A DNA stretch of 64,000 nt from Jingyaoa shaoxingensis (GTDB taxonomy: Bacteria > Bacillota > Clostridia > Lachnospirales > Lachnospiraceae): assembly GCF_014385005.1 (NCBI RefSeq), contig NZ_JACRSZ010000016.1, forward strand, positions 16,328 through 80,327. Reading direction: 5' to 3'. Position numbers and translations under genes: made by a program. The first letter of the stretch is position 1. The number at the start of each line of letters is the position of its first letter. The notes under the pieces were generated by a model. That model ran no database searches and had not been told where the DNA came from. It saw only the letters and a program-made list of their open reading frames with translations. Shown here piece by piece: positions 25,694 through 35,571 of this stretch.

Positions 25694-27541
25694 TTATGCA
25701 GCCTTCTTCTCCTCCTCAAAGAATACCTGATACCATACCAGGAAGGAATAGATCGTCCAGATCTTACGGCTGTTATCTCTTACTCCATTCTTATGATCAT
25801 CCAACAGACGCATAATCGGCTCTGTATGGAAATATTTCTTTGCTGCCGGACTCTCGAAAGCTTCTTTTACTTTGCCATATCCGGTCTCTTCCTTTAACCA
25901 TACACGAATTGGCACCGGAAATCCCAGTTTCTTCTTATTAGTAGTAAATTCCGGCAGGCAAGGCTCTGCCACACGGCGGAAAGCAAACTTGGTGGTCTTG
26001 TCCTTCAGCTTCATATTCGTACGAATCTGTCTTGCCACCTGGAATACTTCTTTATCCAGGAATGGTACACGCAGTTCCAGTGAATGTGCCATACTCATCT
26101 TATCTGCCTTCAGCAGGATATCTCCCGGAAGCCAGTTTGTCAGGTCAATATACTGCATCTTGGTGGTATCATCGTACTTGCTCATCTTCTTATATTTTGC
26201 AGCCAAAAGTGCTTCCGGTGAAGGTGCATTGGTCTTTACCTTCAGCAGTTTTTTTCGTTCCTCTTCTGTGAAAATATTCGCATTACCAATGAAACGCTCC
26301 TCCACAGACTTGCTGGCACGAATGATATAGCTTCGTCCCTTCATGCCTTCCGGCAGTTTTTCAGCAAGATTTGCCATACTCTTTCTCCAGCTCTTTGGCA
26401 GCCAGGACAGCCAGCGTAAAGACAATGGCTCTCTGTAAATAGTATATCCGCCAAAGAACTCGTCTGCTCCCTCTCCGGATGTAACTACTTTTACCTGTTT
26501 TGCTGCCTCTCTTGCCACAAAATACAGTGCAATAGCTGCCGGATCTGCCAAAGGCTCATCCATATGATACATAATCTTTGGCATCTCACCCCAGTATTCC
26601 TCTTCCGTAATCTGGTGGCTGTAATTCTCCAGTCCCAGGAACTTGGCACACTCTTCTGCATACTGTGTCTCACTGTACTGATTGTTCTTATCAAAAAATC
26701 CTACGGTAAATGTCTTCTTTCCGGAATATTTTGCTGCAATGTAGCTGGAATCCACGCCACTGGAAAGGAATGCACCTACTTCTACGTCTGCCAGCATATG
26801 CTTGTCCACAGAATCCTCCAGTACGTTTGTCAGCTTCTTTACCAGTTCTTCCTGACTGTCCTTGGAAACTGGTTCCAGAGTCGGGTCAAAGTACTGTGTT
26901 ACATTCAGTTCTCCGTTCTGGTAAGTCAGATAATGCCCCGGAAGAAGACGATACACACCTTTGAAAAAGGTTTCCGGTAGATTGGAATACTGGAAAGAAA
27001 GGTACTCTTCCAGAGCTTCGTTATTGACTTCTTTTTTAAATCCCGGGAACTCCAGAATACTTTTAATCTCAGAGCCAAATACCAGATTACCACGGATCAT
27101 GGCATAATATACCGGCTTAATTCCGAAAAAATCTCTTGCCATAAACAATCTCTTCTTCTTATTATCCCAAATGGCGAATCCGAACATACCACGTAGTTCA
27201 TGTACCAGCTTCTCGCCGTACTCTTCATATCCATGTACCAGAGTCTCGGTATCAGAGCTGTTCTTAAACACATGCCCCTTGGCCTGAAAACGCTCTCTCA
27301 GTTCCGGGCTGTTATAGATCTCTCCGTTAAAGACAATACCTACCTCTCCATCTTCATTAAACATCGGCTGTGACCCGTTCTCCAGGTCAATAATGCTCAG
27401 ACGGCGAAATCCCAGTGCTACCTGGTCATTCACATATTTTCCTGCAGAATCCGGACCACGGTGGATAATCACCTTCATCATGTCGTCCAGAACCTGTTCT
27501 TTATTTCCCTGTTTACCAACAAATCCAACTATACCGCACAT
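25694..27541 (-). CDS. asnB: Asparagine synthetase B, glutamine-hydrolysing
   Basis: A 615-residue enzyme converting aspartate to asparagine with glutamine and ATP. The N-terminal nucleophile Cys2 is in MCGIVGFVG; the amidotransferase domain includes RGPDSAG, FNGEIYN and SSDTETLVHGYE; the synthetase domain has the ATP-binding SSGVDSSYIAA and GEGADEFFGGY. Length fits the family. It lies in the nitrogen-assimilation pair with gdhA, but has its own promoter (27663-27691) and a 120-nt leader. Confidence 0.95.
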   Translation of the reverse strand: MCGIVGFVGKQGNKEQVLDDMMKVIIHRGPDSAGKYVNDQVALGFRRLSIIDLENGSQPMFNEDGEVGIVFNGEIYNSPELRERFQAKGHVFKNSSDTETLVHGYEEYGEKLVHELRGMFGFAIWDNKKKRLFMARDFFGIKPVYYAMIRGNLVFGSEIKSILEFPGFKKEVNNEALEEYLSFQYSNLPETFFKGVYRLLPGHYLTYQNGELNVTQYFDPTLEPVSKDSQEELVKKLTNVLEDSVDKHMLADVEVGAFLSSGVDSSYIAAKYSGKKTFTVGFFDKNNQYSETQYAEECAKFLGLENYSHQITEEEYWGEMPKIMYHMDEPLADPAAIALYFVAREAAKQVKVVTSGEGADEFFGGYTIYREPLSLRWLSWLPKSWRKSMANLAEKLPEGMKGRSYIIRASKSVEERFIGNANIFTEEERKKLLKVKTNAPSPEALLAAKYKKMSKYDDTTKMQYIDLTNWLPGDILLKADKMSMAHSLELRVPFLDKEVFQVARQIRTNMKLKDKTTKFAFRRVAEPCLPEFTTNKKKLGFPVPIRVWLKEETGYGKVKEAFESPAAKKYFHTEPIMRLLDDHKNGVRDNSRKIWTIYSFLVWYQVFFEEEKKAA

Positions 27542-27662
27542 ATCTTTTCATTCCTCTTTTTCTTGTCTCCTATCAGTGGCAATCTTCTTCGTCATGGTTC
27601 ATAATGTGAATCACAACCATTTTTCCCTGATATTTTCTATCTTTTCCAAAATTTCAAGCTTT

Positions 27663-27691
27663 AGTATAGCAAATATCCCTGTGTTTGGCAA
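27663..27691 (-). promoter_or_regulatory. Predicted sigma-A promoter of asnB
   Basis: On the minus strand, TTGCCA (27686-27691) and TATACT (27663-27668) are separated by 17 bp. Transcription would begin near 27656, giving a leader of about 115 nt. No T-box motif was seen in it. Confidence 0.7.
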
Positions 27692-27755
27692 ATTTTTTAT
27701 TATGAGGTTTTCTGATAGATGTACTTTCTTTTTTGCATCAGTTTTTTGGCAAAAA

Positions 27756-27791
27756 ACAGGAGACCGGGAAAAAAGCTCCGCAGCCTCCTGT
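27756..27791 (-). terminator. gdhA terminator
   Basis: On the minus strand ACAGGAG pairs with CTCCTGT (imperfect inner stem GCGG/CCG) followed by TTTTTTG, 30 bp after the gdhA stop. Confidence 0.8.
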
Positions 27792-27820
27792 AATGATTCC
27801 TTTATTTTTGATCTGATATT

Positions 27821-29158
<1,338 letters not shown>

Positions 29159-29185
29159 TCATATTCCTCCTTAAATCCGGGCTAT

Positions 29186-29217
29186 AAAAAAGATGGACTG
29201 CAAGAGTCCATCTTTTT
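29186..29217 (-). promoter_or_regulatory. Terminator-like hairpin in gdhA leader
   Basis: On the minus strand AAAGATGGACT pairs with AGTCCATCTTT around a five-base loop, followed by TTTTTTATAG. It sits between the gdhA promoter (start near 29236) and the gdhA ribosome site, so it could act as attenuator or set basal expression. Confidence 0.7.
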
Positions 29218-29242
29218 ATCTCTGACGCCCTTGTCTGCCATT

Positions 29243-29271
29243 ATTATATACGTTTCGTTTTTTTGTGACAA
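29243..29271 (-). promoter_or_regulatory. Strong sigma-A promoter of gdhA
   Basis: On the minus strand TTGTCA (29266-29271) and a perfect TATAAT (29243-29248) are 17 bp apart. Start expected near 29236. Confidence 0.85.
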
Positions 29272-29356
29272 GCATTTTTCCGTCTCTGGAATACAGATTA
29301 TTATGATTAGTATAATCGAATTTTCGAATCAATTCACATCTGATATAAAAAGAAAA

Positions 29357-29380
29357 AGGCTTACGATTGCCCGTAAACCT
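29357..29380 (-). terminator. Terminator of the SH3-domain gene
   Basis: On the minus strand AGGTTTACG pairs with CGTAAGCCT (one G-U), then TTTTCTTTTT; 12 bp after the stop. Confidence 0.8.
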
Positions 29381-29391
29381 CTTTACTCATT

Positions 29392-30450
29392 TTATGCTGC
29401 TTCTCCTGATCCGTCTGCCGCTGCCTCAGTCTCTGGGACTGCCTCTGCATTATAATCCGGTGAGAAGTAATCTGCTTCCGTATCTGCATTCGCATCCGCA
29501 TTGTTGTCAGATGTATCGGCTGAATCTGAACCATCTGCTGAAGAAAGGAACTCGCTCTTTACATACGCATTCTGTCCATTGTAATCGATCTCGGTCCAGC
29601 CATCATCTGTCTCCCCGATCTTGGTAACCGTATCACCCATGTACAGACCGCCAATGACATTATCGTCTGACTCTGTACTCGGCTCGGAACGTACATTACA
29701 GGAATCGTTAGCAATCATCTCTGTTGGTTCTTCAGACTGAGCTTCTGTCTCTGTCTCAGCTTCGCCATCCTGTGAATTACCATACTTACTCATAAATTCC
29801 TTCAGTACCGGATCAGAGTTCTTCGCGTCTTCACACTGCTTATTCACTGTATCAATCAGATTCTGCACTTCAGTGCTCTTTCTTGTCTCTTCAATGAAAC
29901 TCTCTGCCGCCTGGTCTCCTGTCGGATCAGTAATGACATAACTGCCCTCTGCATCCTTCTTCAGGTAGAACTGTGTCAGACTCGGTACCAGTGTATCAAT
30001 GTTCTGTACCTTTCCATCATAGCATACATACACTACACAACTGTCTTCTGTTGGACCCTGCTTGGAATAGGTCTTGATATTGCTGTAGCTTTCCACATAA
30101 CTGCTGTCCAGATTTGCCTTCTCCTCTGTTTCATCAATGGAAGGATCCAGCTTCTTCAATGTCTCAAGATCTTTGTTTGTCTTGGCCGCATAATAAGATG
30201 TCATTACCGTCAACACATCTGCATCGTTCTGAACCAGCGTAGATGTACTCGCTGCATCCCCGTCTACAATCGTATCCGTACCGGCTGATGTCTCCGTCTC
30301 TGTCTCTGTCTTTGGGGAACTGCTTCCGCCCTTGCCCAAATGACTGATTGCTCTGATACCGGTCACTGCCAGTATGATAACAACAATCAGGGCAACTCCC
30401 AGTAAAATGTATCTCAGATTGTCTGAAATCCACTCTCTGATATCGTCCAT
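29392..30450 (-). CDS. Membrane-anchored protein with C-terminal SH3 domain
   Basis: A 352-residue protein with one N-terminal membrane helix (NLRYILLGVALIVVIILAVTG, so N-in, C-out). A Thr/Glu-rich linker follows, then an alpha/beta region of about 130 residues resembling NTF2-like folds (VMTSYYAAKTNKDLETLKKL, SCVVYVCYDGKV), a second acidic linker, an SH3b domain around 244-310 (SCNVRSEPSTESDDNVIGGL, DDGWTEIDYNGQNAYVKSEF) and a low-complexity Asp/Ala/Glu tail. SH3b domains bind peptidoglycan or peptide ligands. Probably a cell-wall facing protein; function unknown. Immediately downstream of tRNA-Arg. Confidence 0.8.
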   Translation of the reverse strand: MDDIREWISDNLRYILLGVALIVVIILAVTGIRAISHLGKGGSSSPKTETETETSAGTDTIVDGDAASTSTLVQNDADVLTVMTSYYAAKTNKDLETLKKLDPSIDETEEKANLDSSYVESYSNIKTYSKQGPTEDSCVVYVCYDGKVQNIDTLVPSLTQFYLKKDAEGSYVITDPTGDQAAESFIEETRKSTEVQNLIDTVNKQCEDAKNSDPVLKEFMSKYGNSQDGEAETETEAQSEEPTEMIANDSCNVRSEPSTESDDNVIGGLYMGDTVTKIGETDDGWTEIDYNGQNAYVKSEFLSSADGSDSADTSDNNADANADTEADYFSPDYNAEAVPETEAAADGSGEAA

Positions 30451-30483
30451 AATAATTCTGCCTCCTGTTCATTAAAATGAAAA

Positions 30484-30556
30484 CGCACCTGGAGGGATTC
30501 GAACCCCCGACACGTGGTACCGGAAACCACTGCTCTATCCCCTGAGCTACAGGTGC
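30484..30556 (-). tRNA. tRNA-Arg, anticodon CCG
   Basis: A 73-nt cloverleaf on the minus strand: acceptor GCACCTG/CAGGTGC, D-arm with AGCTCAGGGG, anticodon stem GTGGT/ACCAC with loop TTCCGGT (CCG, reads CGG), T-arm GGTTCGAATCC, discriminator G. The 3' CCA is not encoded. Confidence 0.95.
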
Positions 30557-30582
30557 ATTATGGACAGTCCACAACACTCATT

Positions 30583-30611
30583 ATAGTACAATACATTTCT
30601 GAAAAAGTCAA
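30583..30611 (-). promoter_or_regulatory. Promoter of tRNA-Arg(CCG)
   Basis: On the minus strand TTGACT (30606-30611) and TACTAT (30583-30588) with 17 bp spacing; a TATAAT overlaps three bases further down with a 20 bp spacing. Confidence 0.65.
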
Positions 30612-30664
30612 GAACGGAAAAAGTTTGAACTAACTATTGCCGGCCACGGAGTAAACAACAGCAA

Positions 30665-31573
30665 TTAGCTTTCCGTCCCGTCCGTTTTCTCCTCCACCTC
30701 ATCCACGCAAGTCAGACGATGCATCTGACACTGATAATAGTAAATCTCATCCGACAGATAATCCTGTGGTGCCACCTCTGCCTGATTGATCTCTCTTACC
30801 AGATCCCGCATTCCTTCTGCTGACATGGTGCAGTCCGCCGGTACAATGATGCATTCATGGATACTGCTTGGAAGAATCCAGAAATCGTCCCTCAGAAGAA
30901 TACTGATTTTTTCCAGAATACTGTCAAAAATAATGGCAGACGCTCCAAAATAATTCTCCTCATTCGTCAGTACATACATCCGGACACCCTGTTCTGACTC
31001 ATAACCGCATTCTTCCAGTACCTCCCCGATCTCCACGAATTTTACCGGAAGAATCTTCTGTGTGTTATCTCTCGCCTGCATGAGTACTTCCTGTTCTGTC
31101 ACTCCCCAGGATCTACAGTGGCTGCTTCTCACCAGTATCGTTGCATTGCCGATCTTCTCATCCTCTACTTTGTAATAAGCTACTACTGCCAGATTCAGAA
31201 ATCTCTGATATGGAACTTCCTTCAGGAGACGTTCATTTTTCTTATAATTGATCAGCTTGCAGGCTAAATGTGTCCTTACTTTCTCGTAATTCAGGTATTC
31301 CTCCGGACGGAACTCTTCTGCCACTGTCGCATGATGATACAGCTCACATACATGCTCCGTAATCTCCGGAATGGTCTTTCCTTCTATGTATTCCTGATAC
31401 AGATCATTCAGATAAACTGTCGGTGCCATATTCGTTCCCTGTTGATAAAAAGTCAGCCCGTCCAGCACTATATCATTATTTTTTGTTACCTGGTGCAGTT
31501 CTGTACGCACCTCATCTCCCAGTTTCTCCTGCATTTTTGTCTGCATACAGCAGATGAATTCTTCATACTTCAA
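30665..31573 (-). CDS. DUF5688 family protein
   Basis: A 302-residue cytoplasmic protein I recognise as DUF5688, common and often multi-copy in Lachnospiraceae, function unknown. Typical features: DGLTFYQQGTNMAPTVYLND near residue 38, the central segment YYKVEDEKIGNATILVRSSH, and DDFWILPSSIHECIIVP toward the end. No signal peptide or membrane helix. It is upstream of the tRNA on the same strand and downstream of the efp terminator and the structured intergenic element, so it is probably monocistronic. Confidence 0.8.
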   Translation of the reverse strand: MKYEEFICCMQTKMQEKLGDEVRTELHQVTKNNDIVLDGLTFYQQGTNMAPTVYLNDLYQEYIEGKTIPEITEHVCELYHHATVAEEFRPEEYLNYEKVRTHLACKLINYKKNERLLKEVPYQRFLNLAVVAYYKVEDEKIGNATILVRSSHCRSWGVTEQEVLMQARDNTQKILPVKFVEIGEVLEECGYESEQGVRMYVLTNEENYFGASAIIFDSILEKISILLRDDFWILPSSIHECIIVPADCTMSAEGMRDLVREINQAEVAPQDYLSDEIYYYQCQMHRLTCVDEVEEKTDGTES

Positions 31574-31735
31574 TACACTGTTCCTCTTTTCTTTTATTTT
31601 ATAAAACCGCTTGGAAAAATATTGTGCGAACGCACCAGAATTATTCAGAAGTTTTACATCACATATATTAGCACATATTGATCACATATGCAATAAGGAA
31701 GTTTTGTTATTATTTGTGGAATTTTGTCGGAACAA

Positions 31736-31862
31736 AGAATGTGCCTTGGCACATTCTGGCGCCTGCGGAGGTCGCTTGCGACATCATCATTGTACGCCGC
31801 AGTGCGCATCCTGCCGGAGGCTTTTTGTATAATAGGAAATGCAATTTCCTATTATACAAAAA
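31736..31862. repeat. Compact multi-hairpin intergenic element
   Basis: In about 127 bp there are several perfect palindromes: AGAATGTGCC-TT-GGCACATTCT (31736-31757), GTCGC-TT-GCGAC (31771-31782), CTGCGG (31763-31768) pairing with CCGCAG (31797-31802), and a 19-bp inverted repeat with a GCA loop (31822-31862, arm TTTTTGTATAATAGGAAAT). GC content of the middle is higher than the flanks. This looks like a mobile or structured repetitive element rather than a gene; other copies in the genome would confirm it. It fills most of the 381-bp gap between efp and the DUF5688 gene; the remainder, near 31574-31735, is AT-rich without clear features. Confidence 0.6.
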
Positions 31863-31864
31863 AA

Positions 31865-31885
31865 GATCCCGGAAAATCCGGGATC
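31865..31885 (-). terminator. efp terminator
   Basis: On the minus strand GATCCCGGA pairs with TCCGGGATC around a three-base loop, followed by TTTTTTTG, about 70 bp after the efp stop. Confidence 0.88.
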
Positions 31886-31954
31886 CATTTGTCTGCTTCA
31901 TATGATGTCCACAAATTGCCTCGTTACTTCGTAACTTTTGCCCCTTGCATCATA

Positions 31955-32512
31955 TTATACTCTGGACAGATATTCACCTGTACGTGTATCGATCTTGATC
32001 ACATCGCCCTGTTCTACGAACAGTGGTACGTATACAACTGCACCTGTCTCAACGGTAGCTGGCTTTGTTGCACCTGTAGCGGTATCACCTTTGAAACCAG
32101 GCTCTGTATCTGTGATAGCCAGTTCTACAAACAGTGGTGGTTCTACTGCAAACACATTACCGTTGTGTGAACAAATTTTAACCATTTCATTCTCTTTTAC
32201 GAATTTCAGTGCATCGCCGATATCATCACTGCTCAGTGCGATCTGATCATATGTCTCAACGTTCATGAAGTGGAACAGGTCACCATCTGAGTATAAGTAC
32301 TGCATATCTACACGGTCAATACGTGCAGCAGGGAACTTTTCAGTTGGTCTGAAAGTTTTTTCTACCACACCACCGTTGATGATGTTTTTTAACTTGGTTC
32401 TAACGAAAGCAGCACCTTTTCCCGGTTTTACATGCTGGAATTCCAGAATCTGGTAAATATTTCCTTCGATCTCCAGTGTTACGCCATTTCTAAAATCTCC
32501 TGCTGATATCAT
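31955..32512 (-). CDS. efp: Translation elongation factor P
   Basis: A 185-residue factor that rescues ribosomes stalled at polyproline. It starts [20 protein letters not shown], carries the tip loop [12 protein letters not shown] whose lysine contacts the peptidyl transferase centre, and ends with the third OB domain ([17 protein letters not shown]). Length is exactly as expected. It is the last gene of the run from the MBOAT gene or from ispG/polC, 98 bp after the Xaa-Pro peptidase, the usual partner in Firmicutes. Confidence 0.97.
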   Translation of the reverse strand: MISAGDFRNGVTLEIEGNIYQILEFQHVKPGKGAAFVRTKLKNIINGGVVEKTFRPTEKFPAARIDRVDMQYLYSDGDLFHFMNVETYDQIALSSDDIGDALKFVKENEMVKICSHNGNVFAVEPPLFVELAITDTEPGFKGDTATGATKPATVETGAVVYVPLFVEQGDVIKIDTRTGEYLSRV

Positions 32513-32610
32513 TCAAATATTCCTCCTTAGATTACGAATACGGGTTGCGTTCTCTTCCCATAGATATTATAGATTGTATAATATAATATCTCGCATTTCA
32601 AGTTTTTTTT

Positions 32611-33684
32611 CTATAATTCAATCAATTCTTTCGGTGAATGTGTCAGATTACGGTATCCTTCTTCTGTAACCACTACCATATCTTCAATTCTGACACCGCC
32701 AAATCCAGGTACGTAGATTCCAGGTTCTACAGTCTGAATCATATTTGGCAGAATCGTTTCTTTACAAAGCATGGAAAGGCGCGGTTCTTCATGAATAAAA
32801 AGCCCCACACTGTGTCCCAGACCGTGTCCGAAATATTCTCCGTATCCTTCCTTTGCAATGATATCTCTTGCCACTTTGTCAACATCACAGCCACGTACGC
32901 CACCCTTTAAGGCATCCAGTGCAGACAGCTGCGCTTCCAGTACCGTATGGTAGATCTCTTTCTGTTTGTCATTTGCTTTTCCGATCACAACTGTTCTGGT
33001 CATATCAGAACAATATCCATGGTAGAGACATCCATAGTCCATGGTAACAAAATCACCTTTTTCAAGTTTACGATCAGATGGCATTGCATGAGGCATAGCT
33101 GAATTCGGACCGGACGCCACAATCGTTTCAAAGCTTAAATTCTCTGCACCATGTGTCTTCATAAAATATTCCAACTCTGCTGCCACTTCCAGTTCGGTAA
33201 TGCCTGGTTTTAACACATCCAGAATATGGGTAAATGCCATATCTCCGATAGATTCTGCTTTTGCCAGATATTCCAGCTCCCAGTCTGCTTTTACGCTGCG
33301 AAGCAGGTCAAGGGAATCCCCAAGAGAAATGTCAATCTTGCCTGCACAGGCTTCCTGCAGTCCCTGATAGGTCTTACACAACATATACGCATCTTCGTAA
33401 GCCACGTGCTGTGCGCCTTCTTCTGTGATCAGAGCATTCACCATCTGTCCGTATGTCTGTCCTGTTACCAGTTCCTGTACTTCAAAATCCGGTGCTTCTT
33501 CCTTCGCCATCGTTGTATAACGGGAATCTGTCATAAGAACCTGTCTCTTTTTAGAAATATACAGATATCCGGTTGCTCCGCGGAATCCGCTTAAATACCG
33601 CATATTATATCCGTCAGATACCAGAACAGCATCTGCTTTTTTCTCATCCAGTACGGCATACACCTTTGTATAATAGCCCTTCAT
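32611..33684 (-). CDS. pepP: Xaa-Pro aminopeptidase, M24 family
   Basis: A 357-residue cytoplasmic metallopeptidase removing N-terminal residues before proline. The creatinase-like N-domain (VLVSDGYNMRYLSGFRGATG) precedes the M24 pita-bread domain with metal ligands in MDYGCLYHGYCSDMTRTV (two Asp), GHGLGHSVGLFIHEEP (His), and the two Glu of TVEPGIYVPG and GVRIEDMVVV. Typical length and gene order (peptidase then efp). The YqeG gene upstream is separated by a 73-bp spacer holding a dispersed repeat. Confidence 0.93.
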   Translation of the reverse strand: MKGYYTKVYAVLDEKKADAVLVSDGYNMRYLSGFRGATGYLYISKKRQVLMTDSRYTTMAKEEAPDFEVQELVTGQTYGQMVNALITEEGAQHVAYEDAYMLCKTYQGLQEACAGKIDISLGDSLDLLRSVKADWELEYLAKAESIGDMAFTHILDVLKPGITELEVAAELEYFMKTHGAENLSFETIVASGPNSAMPHAMPSDRKLEKGDFVTMDYGCLYHGYCSDMTRTVVIGKANDKQKEIYHTVLEAQLSALDALKGGVRGCDVDKVARDIIAKEGYGEYFGHGLGHSVGLFIHEEPRLSMLCKETILPNMIQTVEPGIYVPGFGGVRIEDMVVVTEEGYRNLTHSPKELIEL

Positions 33685-33710
33685 AATTCCTTAAATCCCT
33701 TTCTCTGTAT

Positions 33711-33747
33711 CTGTTCCGTGCCTTCACAGTGGGTTCTGAACAGTTAC
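33711..33747. repeat. Dispersed palindromic intergenic repeat, copy 2
   Basis: CTGTTCCGTGC, CTTCACAG core, then GGGTTCTGAACAGTTAC. The arms CTGTTC..G and C..GAACAG pair around the core. Nearly identical to the copy at 48385. Confidence 0.75.
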
Positions 33748-33757
33748 CTCTTTTTTC

Positions 33758-34267
33758 TTATACTTTATATTTTTTACACTTTCTCCGATAGAAGAAAATC
33801 ACAATCTTTTCCAGATAACGCTTCAGCACAATCTGGATCTCTTCTTTTGGATGAATCGGTTTTACCAGAATACTGGTAATGCCGGTTCGCCGCGCTCCAT
33901 ACACATCTGTAAAGAGCTGATCCCCCACAAACAGTGTATTTTTTGTGGTAGTTCCCATCTTCTGCATGGCAAGCTGATATCCTTTTCTGGATGGCTTATG
34001 TGCATCCTCCAGAAAAAGTGCTCCCACTTCATCTGCAAAGGGTTTCACTCTTGGAAGCTGATTATTGGAAATCAGACAACACTGAAAGCCAATGTTCCTC
34101 AGTCTCTCAAACAGTGCCTTTGCTCTGTCATCTGCCGGTGCCCCGTGAGGCACCAGCGTATTGTCAATGTCAAATAATATTCCTCTGTATCCCTTCTGAT
34201 ACAGTCTTTCAAAATCGATACTGTAGGTGGAATCCAGATACTCATCCGGATAAAACATCTCTAACAT
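33758..34267 (-). CDS. yqeG: YqeG-family HAD phosphatase
   Basis: A 169-residue HAD-superfamily (IIIA) phosphatase. The nucleophile motif is GILFDIDNTLVPHGAP, the Ser/Thr motif lies in CCLISNN, and the third motif is FVGDQLFTDVYGARRTG. Bacillus YqeG is conserved near ribosome and replication genes, but its substrate is not known. Only 11 bp after the aminotransferase gene, so co-transcribed. Confidence 0.88.
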   Translation of the reverse strand: MLEMFYPDEYLDSTYSIDFERLYQKGYRGILFDIDNTLVPHGAPADDRAKALFERLRNIGFQCCLISNNQLPRVKPFADEVGALFLEDAHKPSRKGYQLAMQKMGTTTKNTLFVGDQLFTDVYGARRTGITSILVKPIHPKEEIQIVLKRYLEKIVIFFYRRKCKKYKV

Positions 34268-34278
34268 CCGCAGCCCGC

Positions 34279-35496
34279 CTATTTCTGTCTGTATTTGCTC
34301 AGGAAAAGTTCCAGCTTATTCATGGTCTCTTCCAGTACTTCTTTTCTCGGAAGATATACTACTCGGAAATGATCCGGATCCGGCCAGTTAAAGGCTTTTC
34401 CGTGTGTTACCAGCACCTTCTGTTCCTTCAGGAAGTCATATGCAAACTGCTCATCATCAGTAATGTTGAACCGCTCCACATCCAGCTTCGGGAAGATATA
34501 AAATGCTGCCTTTGGTTTTACTGCTGATACTCCCGGGATATTATTCAGAGCCTTATAAATGAACTCTCTCTGTTCATAAACACGTCCTCCCGGTATCAGC
34601 AATTCCTGTGAACTCTGATATCCGCCCAGGGCAGTCTGTACTACCGACTGTGCCGGAACATTCGAGCAGAGACGCATGTTGGAGAGCATATTGATGCCTT
34701 CCAGATAACCTTTTACATGAGACTTATCACCACTTAAGCACATCCAGCCCACACGGTATCCCGCGATACGGTGAGACTTGGACAGACCATTCATCGTCAC
34801 ACAAAACAGATCCGGACAAAGGGATGCGATAGAAATATGCTCTATTCCATCCATCACCAGTCTGTCATATATTTCATCCGCAAAGATAATCAGCCCATGT
34901 TCTCTTGCGACCTCAACAATCTCTTCCAGAATCTCTCTGCTGTAAACTGCACCTGTCGGATTGTTCGGATTGATGATAACAATTCCCTTGGTACGATCTG
35001 TGATCTTCTTCTTAATATCTTCGATGTCCGGATTCCAGTCAGCCTGTTCATCACACATATAGTGTACCGGCGTTCCTCCACCCAAAGAAACAGAAGCAGT
35101 CCACAGCGGATAATCCGGTGCCGGAACCAGAATCTCATCTCCATTATTTAACAATGCCTGCATAGACATGGTAATCATCTCACTGACACCGTTACCGGTA
35201 TAGATATCATTCATTCCCACATTCGGGATGCCCTTGATCTGGCAGTACTGCATGATCGCCTTTCTGGCGGAAAACAGCCCGCGGGAGTCGGAATATCCCT
35301 GGGTGCTGGTCAGATTCATCATCATATCCTGAACCACCTCATCCGGTGCACGGAATCCAAACGGTGCCGGATTACCAATGTTCAGTTTCAAAATGGTCTC
35401 ACCATTTTCCTCCATTCTGTTAGCCTCATCCAGAACTGGTCCTCTGATATCATAACAAACGTGGTCGAGTTTCGTTGATTTATTAAATGTTCTCAT
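34279..35496 (-). CDS. AlaA/AlaT-type aminotransferase, class I/II
   Basis: A 405-residue PLP enzyme resembling alanine/glutamate-pyruvate aminotransferases. Start at MRTFNKSTKLDHVCYDIRG, with AAAGGAG upstream, rather than at an in-frame ATG 17 codons earlier. Seen: LNIGNPAPFGFRAPDEVV, IVIINPNNPTGAVYS and the PLP lysine in VTMNGLSKSHRIAGYRVGW. The N-terminal LDEANRM-type segment is typical for AlaA. It follows polC by 75 bp. Confidence 0.88.
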   Translation of the reverse strand: MRTFNKSTKLDHVCYDIRGPVLDEANRMEENGETILKLNIGNPAPFGFRAPDEVVQDMMMNLTSTQGYSDSRGLFSARKAIMQYCQIKGIPNVGMNDIYTGNGVSEMITMSMQALLNNGDEILVPAPDYPLWTASVSLGGGTPVHYMCDEQADWNPDIEDIKKKITDRTKGIVIINPNNPTGAVYSREILEEIVEVAREHGLIIFADEIYDRLVMDGIEHISIASLCPDLFCVTMNGLSKSHRIAGYRVGWMCLSGDKSHVKGYLEGINMLSNMRLCSNVPAQSVVQTALGGYQSSQELLIPGGRVYEQREFIYKALNNIPGVSAVKPKAAFYIFPKLDVERFNITDDEQFAYDFLKEQKVLVTHGKAFNWPDPDHFRVVYLPRKEVLEETMNKLELFLSKYRQK

Positions 35497-35571
35497 AATT
35501 TTCTCCACTCCTTTGCAGATTCGGCGTAGGAAACGCTTTTTCAGCATTTTCTTCTAAGTATAGCACCGTGC

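Noticed and set aside
27542-27660. T-box leader for asnB
   Set aside because: The conserved T-box sequence (AGGGTGG type) is absent and the leader is only about 115 nt.
31710-31901. A 63-codon minus-strand frame across the multi-hairpin element
   Set aside because: It runs through the palindromes and the efp terminator without a ribosome site; best explained as repeat sequence, not protein.
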